45,078 bases of DNA, taken from contig JAAXJF010000018.1 in NCBI GenBank assembly GCA_012269985.1, positions 1 through 45,078 on the forward strand, in the 5' to 3' direction. The notes below the pieces were generated by a model. That model worked only from the letters and a program-made list of their open reading frames with translations, ran no database searches and was not told the origin of the DNA. The stretch's first letter is position 1; every line of letters begins with the position of its first letter. This stretch comes from Acidimicrobiaceae bacterium (GTDB lineage Bacteria; Actinomycetota; Acidimicrobiia; Acidimicrobiales; Ilumatobacteraceae). Both the position numbers and the translations under genes were made by a program. Below are positions 17,277 to 25,297 of this stretch, piece by piece.

Positions 17277-18809
17277 TTAATTGGTCGCGTACCGATTGGT
17301 CGAAGGAGCGGTTTGTGACGCAGTGAAGGTCATCACTCCATCGTCAACACTGGTTTTCAACAGAGCTTTTTTATCTGGTGCGAGTCGCTGCGGATTAGTC
17401 CAAGGTTCTCGATCACCCTGTTTCGGCAACATTGGCATCATGCGTTGCATGTAGCCCGATGAGAAGTCGTCAATCCATGGGCGCCGGGACATATTGACCT
17501 CATCGGCTCGAAGTCGAGGCGTCGCCTGATTTGTCGACGTTTTCTTCATGTGATTGAGAAGACGGCAGACATATGCGCTCGTAAGGTCAGCGCGCAGAGT
17601 CCATGATGCGTTGATGTAGCCAAAGGTCGACACGAGATTGGGAACATCTGAATACGCAACCCCTCGGTAGGTGAAGGTGTCAGCGAAATCGACGGTTGCG
17701 CCATCGACCACGAAGTCCATGTCGCCGAGCGTCACTAGTTCGAGTCCTGTTGCAGTGACAATAATGTCGGCATTTAGATGTTCGCCCGACGTCAGCGAGA
17801 TTCCGGTTTCAGTGAATGACTCGATGCTGTCGGTGACCACAGATGCTGACCCACTTCGAACCGCTGCGAAGAGATCACCATTTGGCACAAGGCAGAGCCG
17901 TTGATCCCACGGGTTGTAGGTCGGGGTGAAGTGTCTCTCGACATCAACGTCAGGGCCAACGAGAGCACGGACCCCTTGCAGTAACTTGCCCTTCACTGTC
18001 TCAGGGTCGGTGCGGGTCTTCTTATAGAAGAACTGCTGGAAGAAGGTGTTTTTGGCCCTGATTAGCGGGTGGGCAAGTCGTTGAGGAAGGAACCGCTTGA
18101 TCTTTGCCGCAACCGGGTCGACGTCGGGTCGAGCGACCATCCAGGTAGGGGAGCGTTGCAGCATCGTGACGTGCTCAGCATCACCGGCAATCGCAGGAAC
18201 GATGGTGACGGCGGTCGCTCCCGAGCCAATGACGACCACACGTTTGCCTGAGTAGTCGAGGTCTTCTGGCCATTGCTGTGGATGAATAATGTCGCCGTTG
18301 AAGTTTTCACGGCCGGGAAATTCCGGGTCGTAACCGCCCCGGTAGCTGTAGTAACCCGAACACATGAAGAGGAAATTGCAGGTGAGGACGACGACCTCTG
18401 ACTCATTGATGAGGGCGTGAACAGTCCAGGTCGCTGAGGTCGAATCCCATTCAGCGCGTACCACCTTGTGGTGGAAGCGGATGGTTGGCTCAATGTCATA
18501 TTCGGCCACGGTCTCACGTAGGTAGGCCATGATCGATGGGCCATCAGCGATCTACTTCTCGCACGTCCACAACTAGAACGAGTAACCCAGGGTGTGCATG
18601 TCGCTATCGGAGCGAATTCCTGGGTAACGGAAAAGATCCCACGTGCCGCCGATGTCTCCGCGTCCTTCGAGAATGGTGAAGGTTCGGTCGGGGCAGAACT
18701 TTTTGAGGTGGTACGCCGCGCCGATGCCAGAAATACCGGCTCCTACGACGATGACGTCATGGTGCTCAGCCCGCACTGAAGATGCCGTCCGAGAGGTTGA
18801 ATCGTCCAT
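17277..18809 (-). pseudogene. Baeyer-Villiger-type flavin monooxygenase interrupted by two in-frame TAG codons
   Basis: The reading frame is continuous over 511 codons except for TAG at 18573-18575 and TAG at 18552-18554, seven codons apart. The first part has the FAD motif [15 protein letters not shown] and the BVMO segment [18 protein letters not shown], ending LGYSF; after the second TAG it resumes IADGPSIMAYLRE, the normal continuation. Downstream are the BVMO fingerprint FxGxxxHxxxWP (FNGDIIHPQQWP) and the NADPH motif VVVIGSGATAV. Nothing is missing, so only the two stops break it. It would oxidise ketones or related substrates with NADPH and O2. A TACGCT box sits 6 nt before the ATG. 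Base errors are the main alternative. Confidence 0.85.
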
Positions 18810-18893
18810 TTCTTGAGCGTAGTGGGCACGGTTTTTGCCTCCCGAGGTGGCCGACCTCGTCGTTGGTCACATGTTCCTGAAATGATGTCTTTC

Positions 18894-19880
18894 ATGGAGT
18901 ATCAACGTCTAGGAAACACCGGACTTGAAGTCTCACGGATCTGCCTCGGATGCATGAGCTACGGCCAATCAAACCTAGGAACGCACGAGTGGAGCATGGA
19001 TGAGGAGACGAGTCGTCCATTTTTCAAACAAGCACTCGATCTTGGCATCAACTTTTTTGACACGGCGAACGTGTACTCGCTCGGCACTAGCGAAGAGTAT
19101 TTGGGCCGAGCCTTGCGCGACCTCGACGTTCCTCGATCAGACGTGGTGATTGCAACGAAGGTCAACGGCCGTATGCGAAAAGCGGCGAATGGCGCTGGCC
19201 TTTCACGCAAAGCGATCATGACCGAAATCGACGACAGTCTTCGCCGGCTGGGAACCGACTACATCGACCTCTATCAGATCCACCGCTGGGACCCCAAAAC
19301 GCCGATTGAAGAGACAATGGAAACTTTGAATGATCTTGTTCGGTCAGGCAAGGTTCGCTACCTCGGAGCATCGTCGATGTGGGCATGGCAATTTGCGACC
19401 GCTCAGCACGTTGCCGAACGTAACGGTTGGGCTCAGTTCGTGAGCATGCAGAATCACTACAACCTGCTGATGCGGGAAGAAGAACGCGAGATGCTGCCTT
19501 ATTGCGAGGCGACTGGCATTGGTGTGATCCCGTGGAGTCCGTTGGCTCGTGGGCGCCTCGCCCGGACATGGGAAACGTCAACCGGTCGCAGCGAAACCGA
19601 TGTATTCGGTAGTGGTCTCTACGGTCGCGAAGTTACCGAGCAGTCCGACCGCGATGTTGTCTCCGCTGTCGCTGAGATTGCAGCAAATCGTGGAACATCG
19701 ATGGCCCGGGTGGCTCTTGCATGGGTGCTGTCGAACCCGACGGTGACCGCCCCGATTGTCGGAGCAACACGGGCATCACACCTCGATGATGCGGTTGCCG
19801 CGCTTGATATCGAATTGTCAGCGGATGAACTCGAACGTCTGACGAGCCCTTACATTCCGCATCAACCTGCGGGCTTCTGA
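18894..19880 (+). CDS. Aldo/keto reductase
   Basis: This (alpha/beta)8-barrel oxidoreductase is 328 residues from the ATG at 18894; an ATG at 18885 would add 3 residues, and a frame opening at 18813 would be an unlikely extension. It starts MEYQRLGNTGLEVSRICLG and has the AKR catalytic set: Asp and Tyr in FFDTANVYS, Lys in VVIATKV and His in YIDLYQIHRWD. The cofactor-binding end is GATRASHLDDAVAAL. It fits the bacterial NADPH-dependent group related to YajO/Kv-beta-like proteins. Substrate unknown. It is divergent from the monooxygenase pseudogene, with no clear Shine-Dalgarno. Confidence 0.92.
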   Translation: MEYQRLGNTGLEVSRICLGCMSYGQSNLGTHEWSMDEETSRPFFKQALDLGINFFDTANVYSLGTSEEYLGRALRDLDVPRSDVVIATKVNGRMRKAANGAGLSRKAIMTEIDDSLRRLGTDYIDLYQIHRWDPKTPIEETMETLNDLVRSGKVRYLGASSMWAWQFATAQHVAERNGWAQFVSMQNHYNLLMREEEREMLPYCEATGIGVIPWSPLARGRLARTWETSTGRSETDVFGSGLYGREVTEQSDRDVVSAVAEIAANRGTSMARVALAWVLSNPTVTAPIVGATRASHLDDAVAALDIELSADELERLTSPYIPHQPAGF

Positions 19881-19904
19881 GTAGAAGTTCCTTCGCACCT
19901 GACG

Positions 19905-19933
19905 GTGCCAGAGGGGTGGGGGTGGTCTAGCCT
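19905..19933 (+). promoter_or_regulatory. Candidate leaderless promoter for the TlpA-like gene
   Basis: GTGCCA, a 17-nt spacer and TAGCCT (19928-19933) lie exactly 9 nt before the ATG at 19943, the same geometry as upstream of livH. There is no Shine-Dalgarno. Confidence 0.4.
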
Positions 19934-19942
19934 CTACGGATT

Positions 19943-20578
19943 ATGGCTTCAGAATCATCGTCAAGTCGGCGCGGTCAACTCATCTTCATTCTTGGCTCTG
20001 TGGTGCTCGTTGCCGTCGTCGCCGTGGTCATCGTGCTCGCGACAGGTGGTGGCTCTGATTCAACTGTTGAGCTCTCTGAGAATGGTCCGATCACCGTGAC
20101 CGGCGATCTGCTTCCTGCGTTTGAAGGCGATACTGCAACCGACGCTGGGGCGGGCCTTGCGGCTCCGATTCTTGAAGGAGAGTCATTTGACGGCACCGCA
20201 GTTGTCGTCGAGCCGGGTTCACCAACTCTGTTGGTGTTCTTGGCGCACTGGTGCCCACATTGTCAGGCTGAGGTACCTGATCTTGTCGAGTGGGCGGAGA
20301 GTCTCTCGGTTCCGCAAGGTCTGAACGTTGTCGGGGTGGCGACAGCTTCGGCGGCTGATCGTCCAAATTACCCACCTTCTGAATGGCTGTTGCGTGAGCG
20401 TTGGCCATTCCGGATCATCGCCGACGATGAGGTAGCCACGGCAGCGCAGGCCTTCGGTACAACCGGATATCCGTACCTCGTTATGCTCGATGAAGCAGGC
20501 ATTGTTCAGTGGCGACACAGCGGCGAGTTGGCGGATGGTCAACTTGAGCAGTATCTCGATGTCGCTTTAAATCAATAG
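19943..20578 (+). CDS. Membrane-anchored TlpA/ResA-like thioredoxin-fold protein
   Basis: This 211-residue protein has one N-terminal membrane anchor (about residues 12-33) and an extracytoplasmic thioredoxin fold. The redox motif is WCPHC (103-107), in FLAHWCPHCQAEVPDL, and the cis-proline loop is TTGYPYLVML. This matches TlpA/DsbE-like proteins that reduce or oxidise exported cysteines, for example in cytochrome c maturation or protein quality control. No partner gene for cytochrome maturation is near. The gene stands alone and converges with the mycothiol-type cassette. Confidence 0.88.
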   Translation: MASESSSSRRGQLIFILGSVVLVAVVAVVIVLATGGGSDSTVELSENGPITVTGDLLPAFEGDTATDAGAGLAAPILEGESFDGTAVVVEPGSPTLLVFLAHWCPHCQAEVPDLVEWAESLSVPQGLNVVGVATASAADRPNYPPSEWLLRERWPFRIIADDEVATAAQAFGTTGYPYLVMLDEAGIVQWRHSGELADGQLEQYLDVALNQ

Positions 20579-20602
20579 CCCCGATGCTCCATGATTTTGG
20601 TG

Positions 20603-20621
20603 TCAGGTGGCGAACACCTGA
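20603..20621. terminator. Hairpin at the convergent 3' ends
   Basis: A 7-bp stem (TCAGGTG/CACCTGA) with loop GCGAA includes the stop codon of the VOC gene and lies 24 nt after the TlpA-like stop. It has no following T run, so its role as a terminator is uncertain. Confidence 0.3.
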
Positions 20622-21019
20622 TCGTCATGTGCAAAGGCCTTGAACTCGAGAGCATTGCCCGACGGATCGAGCAAAAACATCGTCCACTGCTCGCCAGGTT
20701 CACCCTCAAACCGGACATACGGCTCGATGACAAAGGTGTATGGTGCATTGCGCAGCGTCTGGGCCAGGGCGTGAAATGTTGGCGGGTCAACAATCACACC
20801 AAAGTGTGGGACCGGCACATCATGCCCGTCGACAGGATTAGTTACATCGACCCCTGCCCCTTTGTGAAGGTGGGTCACCACTTGGTGACCGAAGACGTCC
20901 CAGTCGATCCAGGTATCTGCACTTCGACCGCGAGGGCAGCCAAGAATCTCACCGTAAAAGCCAGCTGCCTCATCGAGATCATGGACAGGAATTGCTAGAT
21001 GGAAGCGTGGACGGCTCAT
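20603..21019 (-). CDS. VOC (glyoxalase/bleomycin resistance) family protein
   Basis: This 138-residue protein starts at the ATG at 21019 (MSRPRFHLAIPV); an upstream in-frame start at 21064 would overlap the preceding gene and is less natural. It shows the betaalphabetabetabeta VOC repeats: FHLAIPVHDLDEAAGFYGEILG, later FGHQVVTHL, PHFGVIV, and FLLDPSGNALEFKAF, with His and Glu residues at usual metal-ligand positions. The family covers lyases, dioxygenases and resistance proteins, so the reaction is unknown. It is the last gene of a three-gene minus-strand cassette and starts 7 nt after the mycothiol-type gene. Confidence 0.85.
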   Translation of the reverse strand: MSRPRFHLAIPVHDLDEAAGFYGEILGCPRGRSADTWIDWDVFGHQVVTHLHKGAGVDVTNPVDGHDVPVPHFGVIVDPPTFHALAQTLRNAPYTFVIEPYVRFEGEPGEQWTMFLLDPSGNALEFKAFAHDDQVFAT

Positions 21020-21026
21020 CAATGAG

Positions 21027-21809
21027 TTACATCGTGAAGCGCAGATTGCGAGCGGCTCGCTCACCTAACTCTTCGTCGCCACTCCATGTGATGTGACCAG
21101 AGTCGATGCGAGATTGTGGATCAACCCGTCCGCAGGCGAGTAGAGCGAATGTCGTTGAATCAGCAGTGATCAACGCTGTGGTCTCATCCGTGTCATCGAC
21201 AAGGCCTGCACGCCCATCGACCCGCACGGTGATATCCCCGGCCACAGGTCCGGTGAGTTGCACCCGAAGTGAGTCGCCATCTGGAACCCCAACTCGTTTA
21301 CCTGCGATATACGGCATCGACATTCTGATTTCGTCTATTGACCGCTCGGCAGCTGGACCACCCTCATGGCCTGGCAGCCCTAGCGGTGTTCGAATGTCTT
21401 GCTCATGAACCCAGAAATCGAAGACTCGGACATTCATAAAACGTCCATACGTTCCAGGGCCGACCGGGGTCATGACCGGCGTCGCGAAGTCATCTTCAGA
21501 CATCGCAGAGAGTTGCGCTCGGCGCGCAGCGGTCACCGACGCAAACTTTTCGGTGAGTTGAGCACTCGAGAGCGACGACATTGCTTCGGTGAGGCCTGCA
21601 ATTTCCTCAAAGGGGAGGCGCTCAGCGAATTCGAGAGGTTGTCGGTCAAGCAACATCTCTTCAACAGAGATGAGGTGCATGACAACGCCAGCAACATCCC
21701 AATCAGGGCATAGCGACTGAGTTGACCATTGTTCATCTGAAAGTTCGCTCAGCAGGCCGTGCAGCGACGACCAGCAAAGATCGAGACCGTGAAGCGCAGG
21801 GTGCGTCAT
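21027..21809 (-). CDS. Maleylpyruvate isomerase-family mycothiol-dependent enzyme
   Basis: This 260-residue DinB/MDMPI-like protein has the N-terminal four-helix bundle ([40 protein letters not shown]). The metal-binding motif [15 protein letters not shown] is present, and a C-terminal SCP2/MDMPI-C-like domain ends in [15 protein letters not shown]. Family members use mycothiol as cosubstrate for isomerisation or S-transfer, so the cell should make mycothiol. Its ATG overlaps the stop of the upstream DsbA-like gene by 4 nt. The substrate cannot be read. Confidence 0.85.
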   Translation of the reverse strand: MTHPALHGLDLCWSSLHGLLSELSDEQWSTQSLCPDWDVAGVVMHLISVEEMLLDRQPLEFAERLPFEEIAGLTEAMSSLSSAQLTEKFASVTAARRAQLSAMSEDDFATPVMTPVGPGTYGRFMNVRVFDFWVHEQDIRTPLGLPGHEGGPAAERSIDEIRMSMPYIAGKRVGVPDGDSLRVQLTGPVAGDITVRVDGRAGLVDDTDETTALITADSTTFALLACGRVDPQSRIDSGHITWSGDEELGERAARNLRFTM

Positions 21810-22516
21810 GATGCTGCCTCCTCATCACTTGAAGCGCCGATGGGCACCACTTTCCCACGGTTGATTGACACCCAATCTCGAGCTTCGAGATACGGACGGA
21901 ATGTCGTTGCAATAGAGCGCTCATCGATCTCGGTTTTTGGATGCTGTAATTCGTAGAGGTGAGGAAATTCGGCCCATAGCGATACCGCTTCCCAGAGTCG
22001 AACAGCAGCCGCCCCGCTCGGAGGGTCGAGAAGCACAGGCCCAAATAAGCAGTGGCCATCGAGATAGAGCGTGGGCACGCCGTACCCGCCTGAGGCAATA
22101 ACCCGATCGTGGTCGTTTCGTACCTCATCGTGAGTTGACTCGTCGGCAATGGCCGCATCAACGATCGATGGATCAAGGCCAATTTCTTCGAGGAGGTGAC
22201 GTGCAACATCTGGCTCGTGGGGTTTATGGCCATCGACATGAAGCGCCCTACCGGCCCGCGCATACCAACTGTCAAGATCATCCATCGACGTGCGGCGAAG
22301 ATAGGCGCCGATCCGCATCATCGACCAACCGTATGACCACTCGCGTTCCCAAGGGTGCTTCTTGCCTTCGCGACGGTTGACCTCTTCAAGACTGAAGAAT
22401 TTCCAGTTGATCTTGAGACCAGTTTCTTCTCTCACCGAGCGAATCCACAATGAGGTTTGGTAAGCCCACGGGCACATGACATCGAAATGAAAGTCAACGC
22501 TGTCTGCTGTTTCCAT
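21806..22516 (-). CDS. DsbA-family protein similar to mycothiol-dependent nitroreductases, with CPWA active site
   Basis: This 236-residue thioredoxin-fold/helical-insert protein starts [19 protein letters not shown]. The closest architecture I know is mycobacterial Rv2466c, a mycothiol-dependent nitroreductase that has CPWC; here the second cysteine is Ala (C15-P16-W17-A18), a monothiol version. The cis-Pro segment [20 protein letters not shown] and the C-terminal [18 protein letters not shown] support the subfamily. A TAGTGT hexamer ends 6 nt before the ATG and no Shine-Dalgarno is present. It heads the cassette with the mycothiol-type enzyme (4-nt overlap) and the VOC protein. Confidence 0.82.
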   Translation of the reverse strand: METADSVDFHFDVMCPWAYQTSLWIRSVREETGLKINWKFFSLEEVNRREGKKHPWEREWSYGWSMMRIGAYLRRTSMDDLDSWYARAGRALHVDGHKPHEPDVARHLLEEIGLDPSIVDAAIADESTHDEVRNDHDRVIASGGYGVPTLYLDGHCLFGPVLLDPPSGAAAVRLWEAVSLWAEFPHLYELQHPKTEIDERSIATTFRPYLEARDWVSINRGKVVPIGASSDEEAAS

Positions 22517-22591
22517 ATGCTGACACTAGGCGCCGGAAGGAACGTCCCCAGTGTCGAAACGGGTCGTCGCCGAATGAAAACGCAGTTGTTG

Positions 22592-22597
22592 TACAAT
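22592..22597 (+). promoter_or_regulatory. Candidate -10 box, aminotransferase operon
   Basis: TACAAT lies 28 nt before the ATG at 22625, inside the 8-bp palindrome TTGTACAA, which could also be a regulator site. No convincing -35 box is at the right spacing. Confidence 0.3.
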
Positions 22598-22624
22598 TTG
22601 TTAAGCGGCATTCGAGGGGGACTA

Positions 22625-23839
22625 ATGGGTGCATCACAACAACTAGAGCTCGCGGACCGACTTGCTAATCTCGGCACGGAAACCGCGTTTGCGGTCTCAA
22701 AAGCAGCAGCCGAGTGGGCCTCTGCCGGCAACGAAGTGTTCCCGTTTCATCTCGGAGATATCGACCTGGCAACACCGCGCAACATCGTCGAAGCGATGCG
22801 CGATGCAATCGATGCAGGGCACACCGGATACTGCGCTGGCGCTGGCATTGAACCGCTACGCGCCGCTCTCGCTGATGACATCGGCACGGCACGAGGGCTT
22901 CAATTCGGTCCGGAACATATTGCTGTTCAACCCGGCGGAAAACCTGTCATCACCAAGTTCATCCAGACGCTGATGAACCGCGGAGACGGTGTTCTCTTCC
23001 CAAACCCCGGCTATCCGATTTATGAAAGCCAAGTTGAGTACTTTGGCGGAACGCCGTTGCCGTATGGATACTCGATGACGTCAACCGGGTTCGAGATCGA
23101 TATCGCTCGCATCGAAGAGCAGGCCCCAAATGCCCGACTGCTCATCTATAACAATCTCCAAAATCCACTCGGTTGTGAAAGCAGTCGAGAAGAAATGGAA
23201 CGAATCGCTGAACTCGCAGTGAAACACAACCTGTGGGTGCTCTCAGATGAGGCCTACTTCGAAATGAGGTACTCAGGTTCGTCGACGTCGATCGCGTCGC
23301 TGCCAGGAATGAGCGAACGAACTGTCATCTTGTACACCTTCTCAAAACGGTTTGCGATGACGGGATGGCGACTTGGATGCGCAGCAGGCCCAACGCCGGT
23401 CATCGAAGCGATTGCGAAGCTGAATACAAATGACGAGAGTTGCACCACTCACTTCATTCAACATGCGGGAATTGCCGCGCTCCGTGACCCATCGGGCTCA
23501 ATCGCATTGCTTGAAGAGTTGCGGCGTCGACGAGACGCAACTGCGAGAAGTCTCGCCGATGTACCCGGCATCGAGTTCGCCGTTCCTGAAGCAACCTTTT
23601 ATCTCTTCCCACGGGTGGCAGAGGCAATGGAGCGTGTCGGCCACACAGATGTTGGCGAGTTTGCGACCGCAGCGCTCCACGAAACAGGAATGTCGTTTTG
23701 CACACGGCATCACTTCGGCCGACCACTCCCACGTGAAGACGATCGATTTATTCGGCTCGCGTATTCCGGCATCGGTGAAGAGCGCATCGAGCGCGGACTT
23801 CAACGATTTGCCGAGTGGATCGATAAAGGAGCGAAATGA
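22625..23839 (+). CDS. Class I/II PLP-dependent aminotransferase
   Basis: The ATG at 22625 follows a strong GAGGGGG Shine-Dalgarno, so the long in-frame extension back to 22457 is rejected; the protein is 404 residues. It is a fold-type I aminotransferase: VFPFHLGDIDLATP at the N-terminus, the substrate/PLP segment FPNPGYPIYES, YNNLQNPLG (the Asn-Pro loop), SDEAYFEMRY with the PLP-ring Asp, and the Schiff-base Lys in YTFSKRFAMTGWRLG. The substrate is not decided, but the overlapping downstream glyoxylate/hydroxypyruvate reductase suggests a 2-oxo acid product such as glyoxylate or hydroxypyruvate. Confidence 0.9.
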   Translation: MGASQQLELADRLANLGTETAFAVSKAAAEWASAGNEVFPFHLGDIDLATPRNIVEAMRDAIDAGHTGYCAGAGIEPLRAALADDIGTARGLQFGPEHIAVQPGGKPVITKFIQTLMNRGDGVLFPNPGYPIYESQVEYFGGTPLPYGYSMTSTGFEIDIARIEEQAPNARLLIYNNLQNPLGCESSREEMERIAELAVKHNLWVLSDEAYFEMRYSGSSTSIASLPGMSERTVILYTFSKRFAMTGWRLGCAAGPTPVIEAIAKLNTNDESCTTHFIQHAGIAALRDPSGSIALLEELRRRRDATARSLADVPGIEFAVPEATFYLFPRVAEAMERVGHTDVGEFATAALHETGMSFCTRHHFGRPLPREDDRFIRLAYSGIGEERIERGLQRFAEWIDKGAK

Positions 23840-24798
23840 CTGTCCCACGCATTGTCGTCACCGGAAAAATTCCTGAGCCCGGTGTTGAGGTATTGAAAAC
23901 CATCGGAGAGGTGTGGGCCTGGACCGATGACGAGCCGATTCCGCACGACATACGTGACGAGCAACTTGCGACCGCAGACGCAGTGGTCACCCTTCTCACC
24001 GACACCGTTGACGAGGCATTTCTTGATGCGGCTCCCCAGCTCAAAATCGTCGCCAATGTTGCGGTGGGCTATAACAACATCGATGTCGGGTTATGCCAAG
24101 TCCGAGGCGTGACGGTTACCAACACGCCGGGGGTGCTCACCGACGCAACCGCAGATCTCGCCATGGGTCTGCTTCTTATGGTGACACGCCGTCTCGGAGA
24201 AGGGGAGCGCCTCATTAGGTCGGAAACCCCGTGGAAATGGGGAATGTTCATGATGCTCGGCACCGGGTTGCAAGGTCGTCAACTCGGAATTATTGGGATG
24301 GGCGGAATTGGGCAAGCGCTCGCTCAACGGGCTCGCGCGTTTGGAATGCAGATCGTGTACCACAACCGAAGTGCCGTGGCGCCCGATATCGAAGCTGCCC
24401 TCGATGCTCGCCGCTGTGATCTTGACGAACTACTCGCAACATCTGATGTCGTCTCATTGAATTGCCCGTACAGCGAGCAAACGCATCACCTCATTGATGC
24501 AGCTGCTTTAAGTGCAATGCGAAACGACGCAGTGCTCGTCAATACCGCTCGAGGACCGATCGTTGATGAAGCCGCCCTTGTTGAAGCGTTATCGAATGGC
24601 GAGATTGGCGCAGCCGCGCTCGATGTCTTTGAACGTGAACCCGAAGTTCACCCCGGGCTGTTGGGCCTCGACAACGCCGTGCTAGTTCCACATCTCGGAT
24701 CGGCAACCGTCGAAACTCGAACTGCGATGGCGACGCTCGCTGCCCGCAATGTGGTCGGGTTCTTCGACGGCAGAGGACCAGCGACCCCTGTGACCTGA
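23836..24798 (+). CDS. D-2-hydroxyacid dehydrogenase (glyoxylate/hydroxypyruvate reductase type)
   Basis: This 320-residue protein of the D-isomer-specific 2-hydroxyacid dehydrogenase family has the NAD(P) motif LGIIGMGGIGQALAQRA near residues 151-167. Catalytic Arg is in NTARGPIVDEAAL, Glu in FEREPEVHPGL and His in VPHLGSAT. The N-terminal segment VAVGYNNIDVGLCQVRGV resembles GyaR/GRHPR rather than lactate dehydrogenase. It probably reduces glyoxylate or hydroxypyruvate. Its ATG overlaps the aminotransferase stop by 4 nt (ATGA), so the pair probably works in sequence: transamination then reduction. Confidence 0.93.
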   Translation: MTVPRIVVTGKIPEPGVEVLKTIGEVWAWTDDEPIPHDIRDEQLATADAVVTLLTDTVDEAFLDAAPQLKIVANVAVGYNNIDVGLCQVRGVTVTNTPGVLTDATADLAMGLLLMVTRRLGEGERLIRSETPWKWGMFMMLGTGLQGRQLGIIGMGGIGQALAQRARAFGMQIVYHNRSAVAPDIEAALDARRCDLDELLATSDVVSLNCPYSEQTHHLIDAAALSAMRNDAVLVNTARGPIVDEAALVEALSNGEIGAAALDVFEREPEVHPGLLGLDNAVLVPHLGSATVETRTAMATLAARNVVGFFDGRGPATPVT

Positions 24799-24835
24799 CA
24801 CACCTCTGCTTACATTCGAAATCTAATCTCAAGTC

Positions 24836-25282
24836 ATGAACGGAAACTACATCCCAAGTACATGGCAATGGGTGGCTGATCAGGTCGCGGAATATGAGGC
24901 GTCAGGCGGCACCCGAGCGAACACGCTGCGAGATACAGGTATTCCCGTCATCATTGTCACAATGAAAGGGGTCAAGACCGGAGCGACCCGAAAAATCGCA
25001 CTCATGAGAGTTGAGCACGAGGGCTGCTATTCGCTCATTGCATCACAAGGTGGAGCACCAACGCACCCGGGTTGGTACTACAACCTTCTCGCTGACCAGT
25101 CGGTAATGATTCAAGATGGCCCTACACCTTCGGCGTTCACCGTGAGAGAAATCAGTGGCGAGGAGCGCGCTACTTGGTGGGAACGTTCGGCTGCAGTCTT
25201 TGCACCATTTCTTGAGTATGAAACAAAGGCCGCCGAGGCGGGCCGTGTCATTCCGGTGTTTGTTGCTGAGCCGGCGAACTGA
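24836..25282 (+). CDS. Deazaflavin (F420)-dependent nitroreductase-family protein (Ddn-like)
   Basis: This 148-residue split-barrel protein has the Ddn/FDOR-A core: PVIIVTMKGVKTGATRKIALMRV, then SLIASQGGAPTHPGWYYNL, then the strand carrying IQDGPTPSAFTVREI. These segments bind F420 and the hydrophobic substrate in Mycobacterium Ddn. It implies an F420-making host. No Shine-Dalgarno is present; TAATCT ends 6 nt before the ATG, fitting a leaderless start. It converges with the isocitrate dehydrogenase gene 16 nt away; a short imperfect hairpin around 25284-25304 may end both transcripts. Confidence 0.9.
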   Translation: MNGNYIPSTWQWVADQVAEYEASGGTRANTLRDTGIPVIIVTMKGVKTGATRKIALMRVEHEGCYSLIASQGGAPTHPGWYYNLLADQSVMIQDGPTPSAFTVREISGEERATWWERSAAVFAPFLEYETKAAEAGRVIPVFVAEPAN

Positions 25283-25297
25283 CTCAGCAACCCTTTG

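Noticed and set aside
18552-18575. Pyrrolysine or selenocysteine insertion at the two TAG codons
   Set aside because: The family does not use such residues, two close TAGs would both need suppression, and no supporting machinery is in the window; a nonsense mutation or base error is simpler.
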